This document shows, in pieces, positions 6,890 to 9,126 of a stretch of 9,126 nt of DNA. Source of the stretch: Caldisericota bacterium (GTDB lineage: Bacteria > Caldisericota > Caldisericia > Cryosericales > Cryosericaceae); the NCBI GenBank assembly GCA_026390245.1, contig JAPLGI010000123.1, positions 1 through 9,126 of the forward strand, given 5' to 3'. Within the stretch, counting starts at the first letter, position 1. Every line of letters starts with the position of its first letter. The position numbers and the translations under genes were made by a program. The notes under the pieces were generated by a model. The model made no database searches. It had not been told where the DNA came from and was given only the letters and a program-made list of their open reading frames with translations.

Positions 6890-6909
6890 CCCTGCCAGCA
6901 GGCAGGTCA
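6887..6909 (+). other. Hairpin spanning the PIG-L stop codon
   Basis: CCTGCC at 6891-6896 pairs with GGCAGG at 6901-6906 around an AGCA loop. The stop codon TGA (6887-6889) can extend the stem with TCA at 6907-6909 past one bulged C. It precedes the main terminator stem by a few bases and may aid 3'-end formation or stability. Confidence 0.45.
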
Positions 6910-6914
6910 CACAC

Positions 6915-6943
6915 GAGGGCCCCTGGTCTGCCCAGGGGCCCTC
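6915..6943. terminator. Bidirectional terminator hairpin between convergent genes
   Basis: GAGGGCCCCTGG at 6915-6926 and CCAGGGGCCCTC at 6932-6943 are perfect 12-bp complements around a five-base loop. The stem sits in the 102-base gap between the converging PIG-L and nitroreductase genes, so it can serve both strands. The plus side is followed only by CTCAT and the minus side by GTGTGTG, so the U-tract is poor. Termination may be of a U-tract-independent kind. Confidence 0.8.
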
Positions 6944-6978
6944 CTCATACCATGTCATCATTGCTGAGAATGACGATC

Positions 6979-6995
6979 CTGACCTGGACGGTCAG
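6979..6995 (-). other. Hairpin spanning the nitroreductase stop codon
   Basis: CTGACC at 6979-6984 and GGTCAG at 6990-6995 are perfect complements around a five-base loop. The nitroreductase stop codon (6992-6994 read on the minus strand) lies inside the stem. This mirrors the hairpin at the PIG-L stop on the other side of the shared terminator. Confidence 0.4.
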
Positions 6996-7579
6996 TGAGG
7001 AACAGGCTCTCCAACCGGCACCCCATCCGGGACCCTGTCGACAAAGGCAATGCGTTCCAGCGAAAGGCGAGGCGGGCGCTCAGCTTCATCGTGCAACTGC
7101 TTCTCGGACAGAACGGGGTTGGGAGCCGTCGCGTGCGTCCCCACGATGACCAGCGTGAGCAGCGTCATGTCCTCCGATATTCCCAGCATCGGCTTCACCT
7201 CAGCCTCGCGAAAACCGGCAATCGGGTGAGCCACCAGTCCCAGCTCAGTCGCTCGCAGGATAAGCAGGGCCGTTGCCATACCCGTATCGAACCAGTTGTA
7301 CACGCGCTCCTTGATGACACAGTCCAGCTCGGACCGACTGAAGACGGCGATCACCATGGAAGCCCGTTCCGTCCACTGGTTTCCCCTGGTCATCGCCGTG
7401 GATATTTTCGCCAGCACCTCGGGGTCGCGGACGAACACGTAGCGCCACGGCTGGTTGTTGAAACAGGACGCCGAGAGGCTTGCAGCATGCGCCAGGTCCC
7501 AGATCAGGTCGTCAGTGATGGCTGCCGGATCCAGCGAACGGTATGCCCTGCGGGTCTCGATGGCATCCTTGACATGCAT
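6992..7579 (-). CDS. Nitroreductase family protein (FMN-dependent NAD(P)H oxidoreductase)
   Basis: This 195-residue flavoprotein belongs to the nitroreductase fold, whose members form homodimers that bind FMN and move electrons from NAD(P)H to nitroaromatics, quinones or other acceptors. Visible marks are the FMN-phosphate-binding start RRAYRSL at 10-16, ASCFNNQPWRYVFV at 37-50 (the SxxNxQPWxF block), the central helix DTGMATALLILRATELGL at 98-115 with AHPIAGF at 117-123, and the strand LTLVIVG at 141-147. The ATG at 7579 has AAGG about six bases upstream and begins only 16 bases after the peroxiredoxin stop. The in-frame ATG at 7627 would overlap the peroxiredoxin gene. It is probably the second gene of a peroxiredoxin-nitroreductase operon. 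The physiological acceptor is unknown; feeding electrons to the peroxiredoxin is possible but not shown. Confidence 0.92.
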   Translation of the reverse strand: MHVKDAIETRRAYRSLDPAAITDDLIWDLAHAASLSASCFNNQPWRYVFVRDPEVLAKISTAMTRGNQWTERASMVIAVFSRSELDCVIKERVYNWFDTGMATALLILRATELGLVAHPIAGFREAEVKPMLGISEDMTLLTLVIVGTHATAPNPVLSEKQLHDEAERPPRLSLERIAFVDRVPDGVPVGEPVPH

Positions 7580-7595
7580 AGCTGCCTTCAACCGG

Positions 7596-8063
7596 TCACT
7601 CTGCACAGTGTGCCAGGACCTCATCAATGTCAGGCAGGTCGTGGACGGGATAGACCTTCACCCAGGTGACCGTGCCTGATTCGTCGATGAGCACATTGGC
7701 GCGCTCGGAGTAGCCCTCGACGTCGCGGAACAGTCCATACGTCCGCGCCACACCTCCGTGCGGCCAGAAGTCGGACAGCAGCATGGTCTCGGCGATCAGC
7801 AGCTGCTTGGCCCACTGATTCTTCGACGGCACGGGATCAATGCTCATCCCCATCGCTATGGTGTTCATCCGTGCAAAGTCTGCCAGATGAGCCTCCAGCG
7901 ACTTCATCTGCTCGGCACAGACATGTGTCCATGCGAGAGGGTGCCAAGACAGCAGAACCTTCTTGCCACGGTAGTCGGCCAAGTGAATGGGCCGCTTCCG
8001 GTTGTCATTCAAGGTGAAGTCGGGAGCCATGTCCCCGACGTCAACGCGCTTGATCTCTTCCAT
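7596..8063 (-). CDS. Peroxiredoxin (AhpC/TSA family)
   Basis: This 155-residue thioredoxin-fold peroxidase reduces hydrogen peroxide and organic peroxides through a cysteine. The start VGDMAPDFTLND at 9-20 is typical of the family. The active site is HPLAWTHVC at 41-49: Pro42, Thr46 and peroxidatic Cys49 fit PxxxTxxC, and Arg121 in YSERANVLID is the usual second active-site Arg. The only other cysteine is Cys153, three residues from the end. It could be a C-terminal resolving cysteine, or the enzyme may act by a 1-Cys mechanism. The size suits the AhpE/BCP-like groups rather than the longer typical 2-Cys AhpC. The ATG at 8063 has a strong AGGAGG five bases upstream; the longer in-frame N-terminus to 8210 overlaps the promoter and is rejected. 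It is cotranscribed with the nitroreductase gene, which begins 16 bases downstream. Confidence 0.93.
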   Translation of the reverse strand: MEEIKRVDVGDMAPDFTLNDNRKRPIHLADYRGKKVLLSWHPLAWTHVCAEQMKSLEAHLADFARMNTIAMGMSIDPVPSKNQWAKQLLIAETMLLSDFWPHGGVARTYGLFRDVEGYSERANVLIDESGTVTWVKVYPVHDLPDIDEVLAHCAE

Positions 8064-8105
8064 ATGTTCCTCCTGTCTCAGCCATTGGTTGCCTGCACGG
8101 CCTGG

Positions 8106-8139
8106 CACATGCCCAGTATGGCCGTCTACGGCGCATGTG
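8106..8139. promoter_or_regulatory. Inverted repeat framing the peroxiredoxin promoter
   Basis: CACATGC at 8106-8112 and GCATGTG at 8133-8139 are exact inverted copies separated by 20 bases. One arm covers the expected transcription start and the other touches the -35, so a protein bound to both would block the promoter. Seven-base arms could still be chance. Confidence 0.35.
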
Positions 8140-8143
8140 TCAA
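8115..8143 (-). promoter_or_regulatory. Peroxiredoxin-nitroreductase operon promoter
   Basis: Reading the minus strand, a perfect TTGACA (8143 to 8138) is followed by exactly 17 bases and CATACT (8120 to 8115, four of six matches). The predicted start is near 8108, about 45 bases before the peroxiredoxin ATG. It lies in the 150-base gap downstream of the VOC gene, so the operon can be transcribed separately from VOC. Confidence 0.6.
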
Positions 8144-8213
8144 CGCGACAAGTCAGCGATCCTTCCAATTCCATCACAGCGTCAGGGGAGGCACCGGCTT
8201 CCCTGCTCAACGT

Positions 8214-8651
8214 CTACACCGCCAGCGTTACTTGGTCCGGCGCGTCCAGCTCGACCTTCATGCGGTCGGGGTCCTCACAGTAGACGGCGTAGCAGCCGGG
8301 CCCACCGGCATACGGATGCCGGTCCTCGTAGAGAATGCGCACTCCACGACTCCTCAGCAGCTCCGTCACCTCGTCCACCTGCTGCCGCGACGCAGCATGA
8401 AACGCAAGATGGTTGAGGCCGGGACGGCAGCGATGATACGGCTCATGGCAGAACTGCTGTTCGGCCTGCACAAACACGAGATACGTCGGTCCCAGCCGAT
8501 AGCTCCTCCCACCCGGCCACTCCTGGTAGACTGAATAGCCGAGCAGTCCCAGGAACCATCCCCAGAACTCCGTCGTGACCTTCAGATCCACGCAGTAGAT
8601 CTCTACGTGGTGCAGCAATCCCGCCTGATGCGACTCATCCGACACAGCCAT
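8214..8651 (-). CDS. VOC family (glyoxalase/dioxygenase-fold) protein
   Basis: This 145-residue protein is built from two beta-alpha-beta-beta-beta modules of the vicinal oxygen chelate fold, which uses a divalent metal for glyoxalase, dioxygenase, epimerase or resistance reactions. Module one begins GLLHHVEIYCVDL at 11-23, with likely ligand His15. Module two begins GLNHLAFHA at 78-86, with likely ligand His81. It ends YCEDPDRMKVEL at 124-135, with likely ligand Glu134, a very typical VOC ending. The actual reaction cannot be assigned. The ATG at 8651 has AGGGAGG about five bases upstream and marks the start of family homology; an in-frame extension to 8891 runs antisense to mutY and is rejected. 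It lies 150 bases upstream of the peroxiredoxin gene on the same strand, so read-through is possible but a separate promoter is visible there. Confidence 0.9.
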   Translation of the reverse strand: MAVSDESHQAGLLHHVEIYCVDLKVTTEFWGWFLGLLGYSVYQEWPGGRSYRLGPTYLVFVQAEQQFCHEPYHRCRPGLNHLAFHAASRQQVDEVTELLRSRGVRILYEDRHPYAGGPGCYAVYCEDPDRMKVELDAPDQVTLAV

Positions 8652-8684
8652 AGTACCTCCCTGCGCGGCAAACAAGACGGCCCA

Positions 8685-8722
8685 CGCTGTCTCGTCCATT
8701 ATCGCTGTCTGGACTATCGCTG
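8685..8722. repeat. CGCTG direct repeats at the VOC promoter
   Basis: CGCTGTCT occurs at 8685-8692 and again at 8703-8710. TATCGCTG occurs at 8700-8707 and 8715-8722. The shared CGCTG core therefore appears three times with steps of 18 and 15 bases, across the -10, spacer and -35 of the VOC promoter. The copies may be regulator half-sites or simple sequence drift. Confidence 0.35.
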
Positions 8723-8726
8723 CAAA
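8698..8726 (-). promoter_or_regulatory. Candidate VOC gene promoter
   Basis: On the minus strand TTTGCA (8726 to 8721) is followed by 17 bases and GATAAT (8703 to 8698). The -35 matches four and the -10 five of six consensus bases. The start would fall near 8691, about 40 bases before the VOC ATG. It is back to back with the mutY promoter. Confidence 0.5.
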
Positions 8727-8735
8727 CAGTTGTCC

Positions 8736-8744
8736 TGCTATACT
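8736..8744 (+). promoter_or_regulatory. Extended -10 promoter of mutY, predicting a leaderless mRNA
   Basis: TGCTATACT at 8736-8744 is an extended -10 (TG, one base, then TATACT with five of six matches). The ATG of mutY begins seven bases after it, at the normal distance for transcription initiation. No good -35 is seen 16-18 bases upstream, and no SD lies before the ATG. Confidence 0.55.
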
Positions 8745-8750
8745 GCATTC

Positions 8751-9126
8751 ATGAAACATCCGGATCCCGCACCGCGCATCAAGACCGCCGCCGCTCCAAA
8801 GGCTGGAAGGAGCCCGGGCACTGCTCTCTCGGTCGATCTGACCACCGTGGAGCGTGTGCAGGCAATGGTCCTGGGCTGGTATGCGGCCCACGCTCGTCGT
8901 TTTGTGTGGAGAGTTCCCAATCCCGACCCGTACGTCGTTCTCGTTTCCGAGACGATGCTCCAGCAGACCCAGACGGCCCGTATCCAGGAGAAGCTGCCCC
9001 TCTTCCTTCGACAGTATCCCGACTTCAGTTCGCTCGCAGCCGCGGACAACGCAACCATCATCCGTGCATGGCAGGGCATGGGCTACAACAACAGGGCGCT
9101 GCGGCTGCGAGACTGCGCACGCGCCG
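8751..9126 (+). CDS. mutY: MutY-like A/G-specific adenine glycosylase, N-terminal part (runs off the window)
   Basis: MutY removes adenine mispaired with 8-oxoguanine, limiting mutation from oxidized DNA. The first 125 codons are present. The HhH-GPD glycosylase core begins with GWYAAHARRFVWR at 42-54 and DPYVVLVSETMLQQTQTARI at 59-78, with catalytic Glu67 (E. coli Glu37). It continues with AWQGMGYNNRALRL at 106-119, where Tyr112 matches the DNA-intercalating Tyr82 of E. coli and the next Tyr is Asn. The first 35 or so residues, rich in Pro, Ala, Lys and Arg, precede the usual start of the family. The start at 8751 is supported by a promoter seven bases upstream that would give a leaderless message; a shorter start at Met39 (8865) has no clear SD. 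The HhH hairpin, catalytic Asp, iron-sulfur cluster and NUDIX-like domain lie outside the window. Confidence 0.93.
   Translation, partial: MKHPDPAPRIKTAAAPKAGRSPGTALSVDLTTVERVQAMVLGWYAAHARRFVWRVPNPDPYVVLVSETMLQQTQTARIQEKLPLFLRQYPDFSSLAAADNATIIRAWQGMGYNNRALRLRDCARA

Noticed and set aside
8183..8205. Possible terminator after the VOC gene
   Set aside because: Only GGGA/TCCC plus two more pairs form around a mismatch, with no T-run on the minus strand; too weak to list.
8064..8210. 49-codon upstream extension of the peroxiredoxin frame
   Set aside because: It spans the promoter, and AGGAGG sits right before the ATG at 8063, where family similarity begins.
6995..8534. Plus-strand open frames at 6995-7669 and 7758-8534
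   Set aside because: They lie opposite the nitroreductase, peroxiredoxin and VOC genes, cross gene boundaries and match no family.
8652..8891. 80-codon upstream extension of the VOC frame
   Set aside because: It runs antisense into mutY, while a strong AGGGAGG and the family start are at 8651.
1..9126. CRISPR arrays, tRNA or rRNA genes, insertion sequences, toxin-antitoxin or phage genes
   Set aside because: I looked for spaced repeats, cloverleaf arms, terminal inverted repeats and matching protein families and saw none.

Overview
This is a moderately GC-rich bacterial chromosome segment (roughly 58-60% G+C by eye). It is densely packed, with genes on both strands, good Shine-Dalgarno (SD) sites and sigma70-like promoters. 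No rRNA, tRNA, insertion sequence, phage or CRISPR was seen. The aspartyl-tRNA synthetase is the short archaeal-type form with non-discriminating residues, so the host probably makes Asn-tRNA (and perhaps Gln-tRNA) by transamidation. The phylum cannot be assigned from this window.

Layout. 1-1724, minus strand: aspS followed by the 5' part of leuS, with an imperfect hairpin between them just before the leuS ribosome binding site. 1725-1962: a divergent control region with an 18-bp palindrome centred on the -35 of the aspS promoter and a smaller inverted repeat over the -35 of the oppositely oriented kinase. 1963-6889, plus strand: a soluble three-PAS hybrid histidine kinase/receiver protein, an alpha/beta hydrolase with its own candidate promoter, and a membrane-anchored PIG-L-type deacetylase with a long unassigned C-terminal region. 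6890-6991: a convergent gap with a strong 12-bp terminator hairpin flanked by two small hairpins that include the stop codons of the genes on either side. 6992-8651, minus strand: a VOC (glyoxalase-fold) protein, a peroxiredoxin and a nitroreductase. The last two form a tight operon with its own promoter. 8652-8750: back-to-back promoters. 8751-end, plus strand: the N-terminal part of a MutY-like adenine glycosylase whose -10 box places the transcript start at or next to its ATG.

The minus-strand genes at 6992-8651, together with MutY, suggest a neighbourhood for peroxide, electrophile and oxidized-base stress. The kinase, hydrolase and PIG-L genes lie in one direction, but nothing directly shows that they work together. 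No clearly new multi-gene system is visible. The points most worth following are the promoter palindromes (aspS and peroxiredoxin), the probable leaderless mutY mRNA and the unassigned PIG-L C-terminal region.
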